Source: Gammaproteobacteria bacterium (GTDB lineage Bacteria; Pseudomonadota; Gammaproteobacteria; SZUA-152). From it: 64,000 nt of DNA. The notes beneath the pieces were generated by a model, which was not told the DNA's origin, ran no database searches, and worked only from the letters and a program-made list of their open reading frames with translations. The stretch is from NCBI GenBank assembly GCA_029882975.1, contig JAOUJW010000003.1, forward strand, positions 131,090 to 195,089. The letters are read 5' to 3'. Positions 28,637-35,919 of the stretch are shown here, in pieces (position 1 is the stretch's first letter; each line of letters opens with the position of its first letter). The translations under genes were made by a program, and so were the position numbers.

Positions 28637-29020
28637 TTAAGCGCAACCGCCACCCGCGGCCCCGCAGGCGCCGCAGGTCCCAGAGCCTCCGGTAGAGGCA
28701 AAAACGTTCTTAAACACAAAACTGGCGTTGCCGACTCCCTGTTCAACGTAGTCAATCTCCACACCTTCCAGGTAGGATAGAGCCACTGCGTCGACATACA
28801 CCGTTAAGCCGTCTTTTTCCAAGATACTGTCAAATCGGGTGGGGGCTTGGGCAAAGGTCATGCCGTAGGTCATACCGCCACAGCCACCACCGGAGACAAA
28901 AATTCTTACACCATTAACCTCATCTTCCGAATTCAGCAAACCCACCAGTTTTTCGTGGGCGGCAGGGGAAACGTTAACTTCATCAGTGATGGCGGATTTA
29001 AATTCCGGTTGCGCGCTCAT
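28637..29020 (-). CDS. A-type Fe-S cluster carrier (IscA/ErpA family) with an extended Cys tail
   Basis: A 127-residue HesB-family protein. The fold signature VSPAAHEKLVGLL, VRIFVSGGGCGGMTYGM and DYVEQGVGNASFVFKN is clear. Cluster ligands are C47 and a C-terminal group at C116, C119 and C126 in GTCGACGAAGGGCA, in place of the usual CxC (CGCG). The extra spacing and third Cys are odd. Likely passes Fe-S clusters to apo-proteins. Start ATG with CAGGAG upstream on the minus strand. Confidence 0.88.
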   Translation of the reverse strand: MSAQPEFKSAITDEVNVSPAAHEKLVGLLNSEDEVNGVRIFVSGGGCGGMTYGMTFAQAPTRFDSILEKDGLTVYVDAVALSYLEGVEIDYVEQGVGNASFVFKNVFASTGGSGTCGACGAAGGGCA

Positions 29021-29322
29021 TCAATTACTCCTGTGAGATTAATAAGTTTTGGCCCCGCAGGGCACCGGCTATTTTACCGGGTTTGGATATTGTATTCGAG
29101 CGGTGTTTGTAAAAAATGTTCCCCTCTGCGGTCACAGTTAGGAAAGGCGGCGGCAAAGCCTTGGATTTGCACGGGAAAAAGTTTCGGGTTTGGGAAAAAT
29201 TTGCATTTGCAGGGGGCGCAAGCTTGGTGCGCTGACTATGCTTTTAGGAGGTTTACTGGCGAGTGTGGATGTTTGGTAATTATTGTGGTTATCTTGACGT
29301 TTCCTGAAGATAGGTTTCTGAC
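29021..29322. other. 302-bp divergent intergenic region
   Basis: Lies between the minus-strand A-type carrier and the plus-strand HTH gene. Short frames present lack ribosome sites or family features. A TTGACG (29293-29298) near the HTH gene is a possible -35, but no good -10 is visible before the ATG. I see nothing else firm. Confidence 0.4.
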
Positions 29323-29754
29323 ATGGCGAAATGGATGGGTGTGGCAAAGGCGGCAAAATACTTGGGTGTTCCCCGCAGCTTGCTGCAGGAAATGGCGCGC
29401 CAAGGCGATTTGCACACTTTCGATGGAAGGGTGGATCTGGAGGAGCTGAAGTCCCATTTCCCGGCCATGGCCTGGGATGAATCGCCCATGGTGGAGCGTG
29501 CTCGCATTATTCGCAACAATGCCTATGCGAGACGCTTACAAGATACTTTGTTTGATTCTCAGGAAACTTTGGAATCGCAAATAAGGCGTTTGACTGTAGA
29601 GTTGGCGGTGCATAAAACCAAAGAAGCGATGTATCGGGAAATCATTGTAGACTTAATGGACAAGCTGTCACAATTACAGCATACGGACAGTTATAAAAAC
29701 TTTGCCGAAGAGTTAAATGCATGGCTGTTACACCGGTTTAAGCAGGGCAATTAA
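29323..29754 (+). CDS. HTH (MerR/excisionase-like) protein with C-terminal coiled coil
   Basis: A 143-residue protein. Residues 1-45 match the short excisionase-type winged HTH (GVAKAAKYLGVPRSLLQEMA then HTFDGRVDLEELKSHFP). Residues ~60-125 form a long heptad-like helix (TLESQIRRLTVELAVHKTKEA). It is a likely DNA-binding regulator. It sits 2 bp before the ferredoxin-reductase gene, suggesting one unit and possibly redox-linked control. No ligand-binding Cys motif is present in it. Confidence 0.7.
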   Translation: MAKWMGVAKAAKYLGVPRSLLQEMARQGDLHTFDGRVDLEELKSHFPAMAWDESPMVERARIIRNNAYARRLQDTLFDSQETLESQIRRLTVELAVHKTKEAMYREIIVDLMDKLSQLQHTDSYKNFAEELNAWLLHRFKQGN

Positions 29755-29756
29755 GT

Positions 29757-30749
29757 ATGAGCGGACATCAAGTTAAACTATTGCCTGCCGGGCGCGAGTT
29801 TACCGCGTTTGATAAAGAGACTTTATTGGATGCCGGACTGAGGGCCGGTTTAAATATGAACTACAGTTGTGCCGGTGGTAGCTGTGGTGAATGTAAGGCT
29901 CGTGTTGTGCAGGGGAGTTGCGAGCCGTTGCAACATTTTGATTATGTGTTTTCCGATGCTGAAAAATCCCAAAACATGGTATTAATGTGTTGCATGGCGG
30001 CGGCAGAAGACTTGGTCCTGGAGGCCAGTACAGCCCGAACCTCTGCCGATATTCCGCAGCAGAATGTAAAAGCCAAAGTAGCAAACATTGAGGTGCTGGA
30101 TGAGCAGCACCGGGTGTTGCATTTGCGCACTCCCCGCTCCAGTACATTGCGTTTCCTGGCAGGACAATACGTGCAGCTGCAGTTTCAAGGATTGCCGCCC
30201 AAAGATATTGCCATCGCCAGCTGCCCATGTAACGGCATGGTTTTGCAATTCCATGTTCGCCAGGATGGTAGTGATTTCTCCGAGGCGGTGTTTAGCCGGC
30301 TTAAATCATCTGACCACGTAACGGTCACAGGCCCATGCGGTGAATTTGCCTTGGATGAGGAATCCCGTCGGCCCCTGGTAATGGTGGCTCAGGACACAGG
30401 TTTCGGTCCTATTAAAAGTCTGGTGGAACATGCCATTGCTTTGGAGTTAGAGCAAAGCATGACCTTGTTTTGGGTGGTGGAACAGGGCCAAAAGCCGTAT
30501 TTAGAAAACTATTGCCGTTCTTGGTTAAATGCGTTGGATAATTTTGTGTTTTTTGTGTTGGAATGGGATTCCACAGCGGGTGATTCCCAACTTCGGGCCC
30601 TGACACAGGAGATTGTGGCACGCTCACCGGTGGAAACAGAAATCGATTTGTACGTGGCGGCAAAACCTTCGCTGACCCAAGCTGCAGACCAAGCGTTTCG
30701 CGCCAAGGGAACCCCTCCCTCCCGAGTCATGCTCACCAGTATTTATTAA
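29757..30749 (+). CDS. 2Fe-2S ferredoxin-reductase fusion (CDP-glucoseen-reductase-like), divergent flavin domain
   Basis: A 330-residue protein. The N-terminal ferredoxin domain has the plant-type cluster motif CAGGSCGEC (C38, C43, C46) and the last Cys at C78 or C79. The C-terminal two-thirds is an FNR-like module (FLAGQYVQLQF, HVTVTGPCGEFAL, VMVAQDTGFGPIKSLVEHA). The expected R-x-[YF]-[ST] flavin motif after the GQYV strand is replaced by KDIAIAS (149-155), with no Arg, and the Gly of GTGFAP is altered to DTGFGP. The C-terminus lacks the usual aromatic or Asp end. It probably still folds; whether it binds FAD is unclear. Confidence 0.8.
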   Translation: MSGHQVKLLPAGREFTAFDKETLLDAGLRAGLNMNYSCAGGSCGECKARVVQGSCEPLQHFDYVFSDAEKSQNMVLMCCMAAAEDLVLEASTARTSADIPQQNVKAKVANIEVLDEQHRVLHLRTPRSSTLRFLAGQYVQLQFQGLPPKDIAIASCPCNGMVLQFHVRQDGSDFSEAVFSRLKSSDHVTVTGPCGEFALDEESRRPLVMVAQDTGFGPIKSLVEHAIALELEQSMTLFWVVEQGQKPYLENYCRSWLNALDNFVFFVLEWDSTAGDSQLRALTQEIVARSPVETEIDLYVAAKPSLTQAADQAFRAKGTPPSRVMLTSIY

Positions 30750-30841
30750 GGCGCAATTTATTGGATTCTGCGTACGCAGTCAAAAACCTTTAAAAAACGG
30801 CGCTTTGTTGTGTTTTGGAGTGAGCAGGACCGTGATAGCGG

Positions 30842-31141
30842 CTAACTCAACTCTACTACCGCCTCGGACAGGCGTGCCTTATCCCAAACGGCTCCTTCGG
30901 TACGCGCGCCGGTGAGGTCGGCATCTATCAAATTGGCATGGCTTAGATTGGCGTTGCTGAGATTGGCTAAGCGCAGATCCGCTCCTTGTAGGTTGGCACG
31001 GGATAAATCGCAGCCGCTGAGGTCGTGCTGTACCAAGTTGGCATTTTCCAGATTGGCACCGCTTAAATCCAAGCCGCAGAGGCTGTCTTCTTCCAGAGAC
31101 AATAACGGGGTGAAGCCACGGCGATCATACACAACAATCAT
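30842..31141 (-). CDS. Pentapeptide-repeat protein
   Basis: A 99-residue protein whose centre (residues ~22-90) is 12 to 14 consecutive A(D/N)Lxx-type pentapeptides (SGANLENANL, RANLQGADL, SNANLSHANL), a right-handed quadrilateral beta helix. Its ATG overlaps the stop of the diguanylate-cyclase gene by one base (TGATG), so the two are coupled. Function unknown; it is shorter than gyrase-protecting Qnr proteins. Confidence 0.85.
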   Translation of the reverse strand: MIVVYDRRGFTPLLSLEEDSLCGLDLSGANLENANLVQHDLSGCDLSRANLQGADLRLANLSNANLSHANLIDADLTGARTEGAVWDKARLSEAVVELS

Positions 31142-32625
31142 CAGGCTTCTACAACGCAGTTTTTACCCTGAGTTTTCGCGGTTTCCAGGGTTTTATCGGC
31201 ACGGGTCAATACCGCGGCGGCATTATAATCCCGGTGTACATTGATGAAGGTGTAACCGCAGCTCAAAGTGCAACGTAAATCGTCTGGCACTGCCGGGTGG
31301 CGTTCCTGTTGCTCCAGAAAGGTTTCAGATAATTTTTCCAGACAAGGACGGATTTTGTCCGGTTGCATATCGAGTAATAACAAGGCAAATTCATCGCCGC
31401 CCAGGCGTGCAGCAAAATCGGTTTTGCGGCAGTATTGCTGTAATGTGTTGGCAAATAATTTTAACGCTTGATCACCGGCGGCATTGCCCGCTTGCAAATT
31501 CAATTTTTGAAAATTGTCCAGGTCCACTAATACGACGGCCATGGGGATGCCGCGGCGGGCCAAGTTGTAGGCGCGTACAAATTCATTGTTAAAGTGGCGT
31601 CGGTTGGGCAGTCCCGTTAGTTCGTCAACCCAGCTTTGATTGGCGATCATTTGTTTTTGTTTTTGTATATCCCGCGATAAATAATCAATGTAGGGGAGTA
31701 GTTCCGCTGTTTCCTTCAGATGGATATTGGGCGGATTGGTGTCAAATTTACCCTCCTGTACCTGGTCCAGTCGATCGCGTATTTTTTCGTAATCGTGTTT
31801 AAATATTCGTGAGGAATATACGATAAAAAAGCCTATCAACGCGATGACCACAATGGATGTGGCCAGATTGGATAAGCTCAGTGTCAGATAAATGGGTAAG
31901 GAAGACGCCAGGTTTTCCGTGACCTGGATGGTCCAACTGCTGTTGGGGACTGGCATGGAAATGCTGTATTGTTCCAGTGTCGTGGATATAGAGCCGGCAA
32001 CGGCGATGGGTTCGCCTTCATGGTCCAGCAATTGTAGCAGTTGTTCTTTACTGACACTTTCTTGCAGGGTGGATTTGAGCGTGTCCAGGCTAAAGCTGAC
32101 AAAAAGAATTCCAATTTGAACGTCGTCTTCGTCCAATACTGCTGTGGTCAAATCATAGTGCGACAGCTCGGGTATATCCCGGTGAATGGGGGGGTGAGCC
32201 ACTTTGAGGCCCTGTGACAACTGAGTCAGGTCGGTCAGGCACTGGGGGCCCAGCCGCAGGGTCACCGGGTCTCCCAACACTTTTCCTGTGGAGGATAGCA
32301 GGGCAATGCCGATGGATTGAGGTAAGTATTTGCGCATTTCCACCGCCCAGTTGTGAGCGGTGTTGGTATCGCCAAACATGAGTAAATCACGTGTGGTGGC
32401 CTCGCCGGCCAGATTGGCTATGATTTGTTTATACAATTTGATCTGCTTGCCGATAATCAGGGTCTTGTTTTTCAACTGTTCCCGAATTTGTTCGTTTTCA
32501 TAGTTGGTATAGTGGGCTCTGACCACCAGCAGGTTGACGACAGCGGAGATCAGCAGCAAGGCGATAATTACGGCGGTCGTCAAATAAACGGTTTTTTTAA
32601 ACGAACTGTATTTTAGAGGGTTCAC
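31141..32625 (-). CDS. Membrane diguanylate cyclase with periplasmic sensor region
   Basis: A 494-residue protein: membrane helix 1 (VYLTTAVIIALLLISAVV), ~215-residue periplasmic region, helix 2 (LATSIVVIALIGFFIVYS), then a linker and GGDEF domain with GGDEF at 409-413. It makes cyclic di-GMP. RKTD five residues before GGDEF is the RxxD inhibitory site, so product feedback is expected. DELTGLPNRRHF is conserved. The periplasmic part resembles a Cache-type sensor, but the ligand is unknown. Confidence 0.92.
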   Translation of the reverse strand: MNPLKYSSFKKTVYLTTAVIIALLLISAVVNLLVVRAHYTNYENEQIREQLKNKTLIIGKQIKLYKQIIANLAGEATTRDLLMFGDTNTAHNWAVEMRKYLPQSIGIALLSSTGKVLGDPVTLRLGPQCLTDLTQLSQGLKVAHPPIHRDIPELSHYDLTTAVLDEDDVQIGILFVSFSLDTLKSTLQESVSKEQLLQLLDHEGEPIAVAGSISTTLEQYSISMPVPNSSWTIQVTENLASSLPIYLTLSLSNLATSIVVIALIGFFIVYSSRIFKHDYEKIRDRLDQVQEGKFDTNPPNIHLKETAELLPYIDYLSRDIQKQKQMIANQSWVDELTGLPNRRHFNNEFVRAYNLARRGIPMAVVLVDLDNFQKLNLQAGNAAGDQALKLFANTLQQYCRKTDFAARLGGDEFALLLLDMQPDKIRPCLEKLSETFLEQQERHPAVPDDLRCTLSCGYTFINVHRDYNAAAVLTRADKTLETAKTQGKNCVVEA

Positions 32626-32730
32626 AACTTTACAACATCCAGCTTCTATGGAGAGCTGCGCTTAATATGACTGATACAACAGAGTACGTCAATTTATGCT
32701 GGCTCCTTAAGTCTTTGTTAAGATAATTTC

Positions 32731-32755
32731 CAGGCCCGAAAAATCGCCGGGCCTG
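32731..32755 (-). terminator. Hairpin after the ketopantoate-reductase-like gene
   Basis: Perfect 8-bp stem CAGGCCCG/CGGGCCTG with a 9-nt loop, 12 bases after the stop codon of the minus-strand gene. It is followed by GAAATTATC without a strong U run, so termination may be weak. Confidence 0.45.
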
Positions 32756-32766
32756 AAGATTCCCGT

Positions 32767-33537
32767 TCAGTCCACTGTTTTAGAGTGGATTTCTCTCAGT
32801 TTTGGGACTGAGAGGTTTGCTTCATCGGCAATTCTTAATGCATTGGCTAATCGCGCCGGCGCCGAGCGCCCCATGCATTGATGTTGGGGGTCGCCGTTGA
32901 TAGCCGTGACCATGCCTTCGATTAAGGCGTTGCTGTCCTGTGCTGCGCCGGTTAAATATTCCTGCAGTTGTATAACCTCGCCGGCCACAGTTTTGGCCAG
33001 ATCCCGGTGTTGATTCCACAAATTTTCTACATCGCCGCCAACGACCAATCCGCTAATATTGGTGGTGAGTATGTATACATTTTTTAGCACCAGTTCAAAC
33101 AATAACTCTTCTGCGTTGTTGAGCAGACGATTGGGAATGTCCAATTGTGTCAGGGCATCACCAAGGATGTGGGCTTTGGGGCCATAGATGGGGGAGGGTA
33201 CCAGCACTTTATAATCCTGGCCTTTCTTTTTTTCAAACCAGACGGAAATGATCGTGGGTTGGTTCAGTTGATGTGTTTGCCAGTCTCTGGGGAGCAATTC
33301 ATTTTGTAACAAGGCTAATTGCGGCTTCCAATGTTCAGGAATGGTTTCAAGAGAGCTGTGTAGGTCTTTTTCCGCCACGCTGAGTAATACCATGTCCGGA
33401 GTCGGTGCAAATTGGGCCGCCTGGTGGATGTCTGTGTCACGGGTTACCGGAATTACCGTATAACCGGATTTTAAAAAACCACGACAAAACACCCCTGCCA
33501 TCTCACCGATACCAATGACCACAATAGACTTTTGCAC
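32767..33537 (-). CDS. NAD(P)-binding ketopantoate-reductase-like protein
   Basis: A 256-residue protein. The N-terminus IVVIGIGEMAGVFCRGFLKSG is a Rossmann nucleotide loop. The C-terminal helical part (VLKNVYILTTNISGLVVGG, NALIEGMVTAINGD, ANLSVPKLREIHS) resembles the ApbA/PanE C-terminal domain. It is shorter than PanE (about 300 residues), so the substrate is uncertain. Single gene, upstream region shared with the TPR/Tol cluster. Confidence 0.7.
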   Translation of the reverse strand: MQKSIVVIGIGEMAGVFCRGFLKSGYTVIPVTRDTDIHQAAQFAPTPDMVLLSVAEKDLHSSLETIPEHWKPQLALLQNELLPRDWQTHQLNQPTIISVWFEKKKGQDYKVLVPSPIYGPKAHILGDALTQLDIPNRLLNNAEELLFELVLKNVYILTTNISGLVVGGDVENLWNQHRDLAKTVAGEVIQLQEYLTGAAQDSNALIEGMVTAINGDPQHQCMGRSAPARLANALRIADEANLSVPKLREIHSKTVD

Positions 33538-33681
33538 TATTTTCCCACTCCAATATTAAAAATTATTATACAGTTATAAAAAAATGTCTAATTCTAAATC
33601 CCTGCTGTTAAAATCAGGTATTGTATCTTTATCGACGCAATAGTATGGTTGTTTCAGAGCCGAGAAACTTTTCCGCGCTTG

Positions 33682-33692
33682 GTAAATTTTAC
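33682..33692. repeat. Operator-like dyad GTAAATTTTAC
   Basis: An 11-bp perfect palindrome. Its arms GTAAA/TTTAC recur in the dyad at 33778-33795, and the candidate promoter lies between them. Confidence 0.35.
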
Positions 33693-33720
33693 TTTAAAAC
33701 CAAATACATAATCTTGCGTA

Positions 33721-33748
33721 TTGCGCCAACTCATGAAGACATTATATA
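33721..33748 (+). promoter_or_regulatory. Candidate promoter of the TPR/Tol cluster
   Basis: TTGCGC (33721-33726), 16-base spacer, TATATA (33743-33748). Hexamers match consensus at 3 and 4-5 positions. The leader to the first gene would be ~130 nt. Confidence 0.3.
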
Positions 33749-33777
33749 GTTTGGGGCGCAATCCTGAAAAATATACC

Positions 33778-33795
33778 AGTAAAACGGATTTTACT
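33778..33795. repeat. Operator-like dyad AGTAAAA-CGGA-TTTTACT
   Basis: Perfect 7-bp arms around a 4-base centre, ~30 bases after the candidate -10; it could be an operator or an RNA hairpin in the leader. Confidence 0.35.
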
Positions 33796-33881
33796 TAAGT
33801 AGTTTGGTTTTGCTATGTTGGGGGCAATGATAAGGCATTTTTGTCATATGCTAAAGTGTTTGGGGTTTGGGGGTACGTAGG

Positions 33882-34463
33882 GTGAAGTTTCCAGTATACG
33901 TAATTGCCACGTTCTCTGTGGCGTTTTCAGCTATTGCCTGGTGTGAGCCGGGGTCCCATCCGGAGCGGGAAAATAGTACGCCCCAAGCCACAACACCAGC
34001 CATTGCCCCGTTAGCCTCGTTCCGAACTCTGGACGAACAGACCGAGCTGCTGGTGAAAGAAGTACTAAATTTGGGCAGCGACCTGGCTATCTTGCAGGAG
34101 CGCGAAGACAATCCGGAAAAATTTCAGTTGTTGGTTCTCGTCACTATGGACAAAACCAAATTGTTTGCCTTGGACCTGATTCAGCTGGAAATCGACGGTA
34201 AGGTTGTAGCGGAATATCAATACTCGGCAGCCGATGTGCATGCGCTGACTCGGGGAGGTAGCCACCGCTTGTATTTGGCTAATGTTCCGGCAGGAATGCA
34301 CAGCATTAACGCGGTCATGGTGGGACGCGTACCACGCAATCCCGATTACCAGCGGCAAACAGTGTATCGATTTCTTTCGGGGGTATCTCGGACTGTTTTG
34401 GAATTGAATGTCAGTAGTGCGGGTAAGGGTTATCCTGCTTTGGTGGTAAAGGAGTGGAATTGA
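33882..34463 (+). CDS. Small exported protein, first gene of the TPR/Tol cluster
   Basis: A 193-residue protein with a signal peptide (YVIATFSVAFSAIAWC, cleavage near WCEPG). The mature part has a short helix (TELLVKEVLNLGSDLAIL) and a beta domain (VTMDKTKLFALDLIQLEID ... SHRLYLANVPAGMHSINAVMVG) like PEGA or carboxypeptidase-regulatory folds. I recognise no family. GTG at 33882 gives a clean signal peptide; a TTG at 33867 is the alternative. It is 4 bp before the next gene. Confidence 0.65.
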   Translation: MKFPVYVIATFSVAFSAIAWCEPGSHPERENSTPQATTPAIAPLASFRTLDEQTELLVKEVLNLGSDLAILQEREDNPEKFQLLVLVTMDKTKLFALDLIQLEIDGKVVAEYQYSAADVHALTRGGSHRLYLANVPAGMHSINAVMVGRVPRNPDYQRQTVYRFLSGVSRTVLELNVSSAGKGYPALVVKEWN

Positions 34464-34467
34464 ACTT

Positions 34468-35919
34468 ATGAAAGCGGTTAAGTTTTTTCACTTCTCTGTG
34501 GTGTTGTTCCTGCTGGCATTAGTGTGTGATAACAGCTTTGCAGTAGAGATTGAGTGGTCCGGTTTACGTGACCCCAGTTTACAGGAATCCTTGTTTGACT
34601 CTTATCAGGGGCGGCACTTCGCTGCCATTACCCGACTGCAATCCCATCAGAAACTGGGGCGCATCAAGAAAAATCAAGACCGAGCCGGACTGGTGTTGGG
34701 TGGTTTGTATTTGTCTTATGGTTTTCATCAAGAGGCGGCCAGTCTCTTTGAGGCTTTTTTGGAAAAAGATCAACCCAGACCGGTGAGCGATCGTGCCTGG
34801 TTTTATCTGGCGAAAACCCAGTATCAAAGGGGGCGCTATCCTGAGGCCTTGGATGCGCTTGCCAGAATCAAGGGGCAGTTAGACTCTGAGCTTCGGGCCG
34901 AACGTGTGGTGTTGGAGGCTCTCATTCTTATGCGGCTGGAACGCTTCAGTGAAGCTTCACGATTGTTAGCGCAGGAGTCCAAGGGTGGGCAGTGGTGGGT
35001 TTATGGAAAATACAATATGGCAATGGCGTTGGCCAAAACCGGTAAAAAGGTGGAAAGTGCGGAAATTCTGGATGAGTTGGGCAAGCTGCGTGTTAAGGAT
35101 GACGAAGCTCAACACTTGAAGGATAGAGCCAATTTGGTTCTGGGTTATGAATACTTGGGCAGTGGCGAGCCGGAAAAAGCTAAAGCGTTTCTCAAACGAA
35201 TTTATTTGGATGGGGTGCATGCCAACAGAGGTCTGCTGGGTTTGGGAAGAGCCTATTCCACCGGTAACGAACACGAGAAATCTCTTATCCCTTGGTTGCA
35301 GTTGATCGAAAGAGATCCCAGCGATCCCCATGTGCAGGAAGCGTTAATGGCGGTTCCCTATGCTTTTGGTCAATTGGAAGCGTATAAACAGTCTTTGCAA
35401 TACTACGAAAAAGCGATGCTGATTTTTCAGGAAGAGATTACAAAAATAAACTCGGCAGCCAATGCTATCGCCGGGGGTAAATTGATCGAAGGCATATTGC
35501 GAACGGAAACCGGTGAAGCGGATACCGGTGCCTGGACGATGAAAAAGGTTCTGGATTCACCTGAAGGGCGCTATTTGTGGCCTGTGATTGCCAGCTATGA
35601 GTTTTCCGAAACTTTGTTTAACTATAAGCAGTTGAGATTCTCACTGGGGAAGCTGGAAAGCTGGTCTGCCACATTACCCACCTACCAAACGCTGAATCAA
35701 CAAAATTACGGTGCCTACCAAACCCGAATTAATCAGCTACAGGCGCAGGTGTTATTAGCGTCTGAAAAGCTCAATCATCATTTGCAACGCCTGGCCTACA
35801 AGGAATTGGAGCAGCGCAAAAAGCGCCTGGTGGGATACTTTAATCAAGCTCGGTTTTCTGTGGCGCAAATCTACGATTATTCCGCCAAACGCTGGGGGGT
35901 AAAGCATGAGAAGGAATGA
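34468..35919 (+). CDS. Exported TPR protein
   Basis: A 483-residue protein with a signal peptide (cleaved near NSFAVE). The body is a TPR-type alpha solenoid: DRAWFYLAKTQYQRGRYPEALDAL, VLGYEYLGSGEPEKAKAFL, LLGLGRAYSTGNEHEKSL. The last ~120 residues are a long helical region with coiled-coil character. Periplasmic scaffold is the likely role. It overlaps the next gene by 14 bp. Confidence 0.8.
   Translation: MKAVKFFHFSVVLFLLALVCDNSFAVEIEWSGLRDPSLQESLFDSYQGRHFAAITRLQSHQKLGRIKKNQDRAGLVLGGLYLSYGFHQEAASLFEAFLEKDQPRPVSDRAWFYLAKTQYQRGRYPEALDALARIKGQLDSELRAERVVLEALILMRLERFSEASRLLAQESKGGQWWVYGKYNMAMALAKTGKKVESAEILDELGKLRVKDDEAQHLKDRANLVLGYEYLGSGEPEKAKAFLKRIYLDGVHANRGLLGLGRAYSTGNEHEKSLIPWLQLIERDPSDPHVQEALMAVPYAFGQLEAYKQSLQYYEKAMLIFQEEITKINSAANAIAGGKLIEGILRTETGEADTGAWTMKKVLDSPEGRYLWPVIASYEFSETLFNYKQLRFSLGKLESWSATLPTYQTLNQQNYGAYQTRINQLQAQVLLASEKLNHHLQRLAYKELEQRKKRLVGYFNQARFSVAQIYDYSAKRWGVKHEKE

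Larger units (their letters stand above)
33538..33881. other. 344-bp AT-rich divergent regulatory region upstream of the TPR/Tol cluster
   Basis: No gene. It contains a promoter candidate (33721-33748) flanked by two dyads of the same half-site: GTAAATTTTAC (33682-33692) and AGTAAAACGGATTTTACT (33778-33795). The region is clearly more AT-rich than neighbours. Confidence 0.5.

Noticed and set aside
30768-30779. Perfect 12-bp palindrome CTGCGTACGCAG between convergent genes
   Set aside because: No loop for a hairpin and no U run; single occurrence, may be chance.
32731-32755. Hairpin as a riboswitch or RNA gene
   Set aside because: Simple 8-bp stem right after a stop codon; transcript end is the simpler reading.
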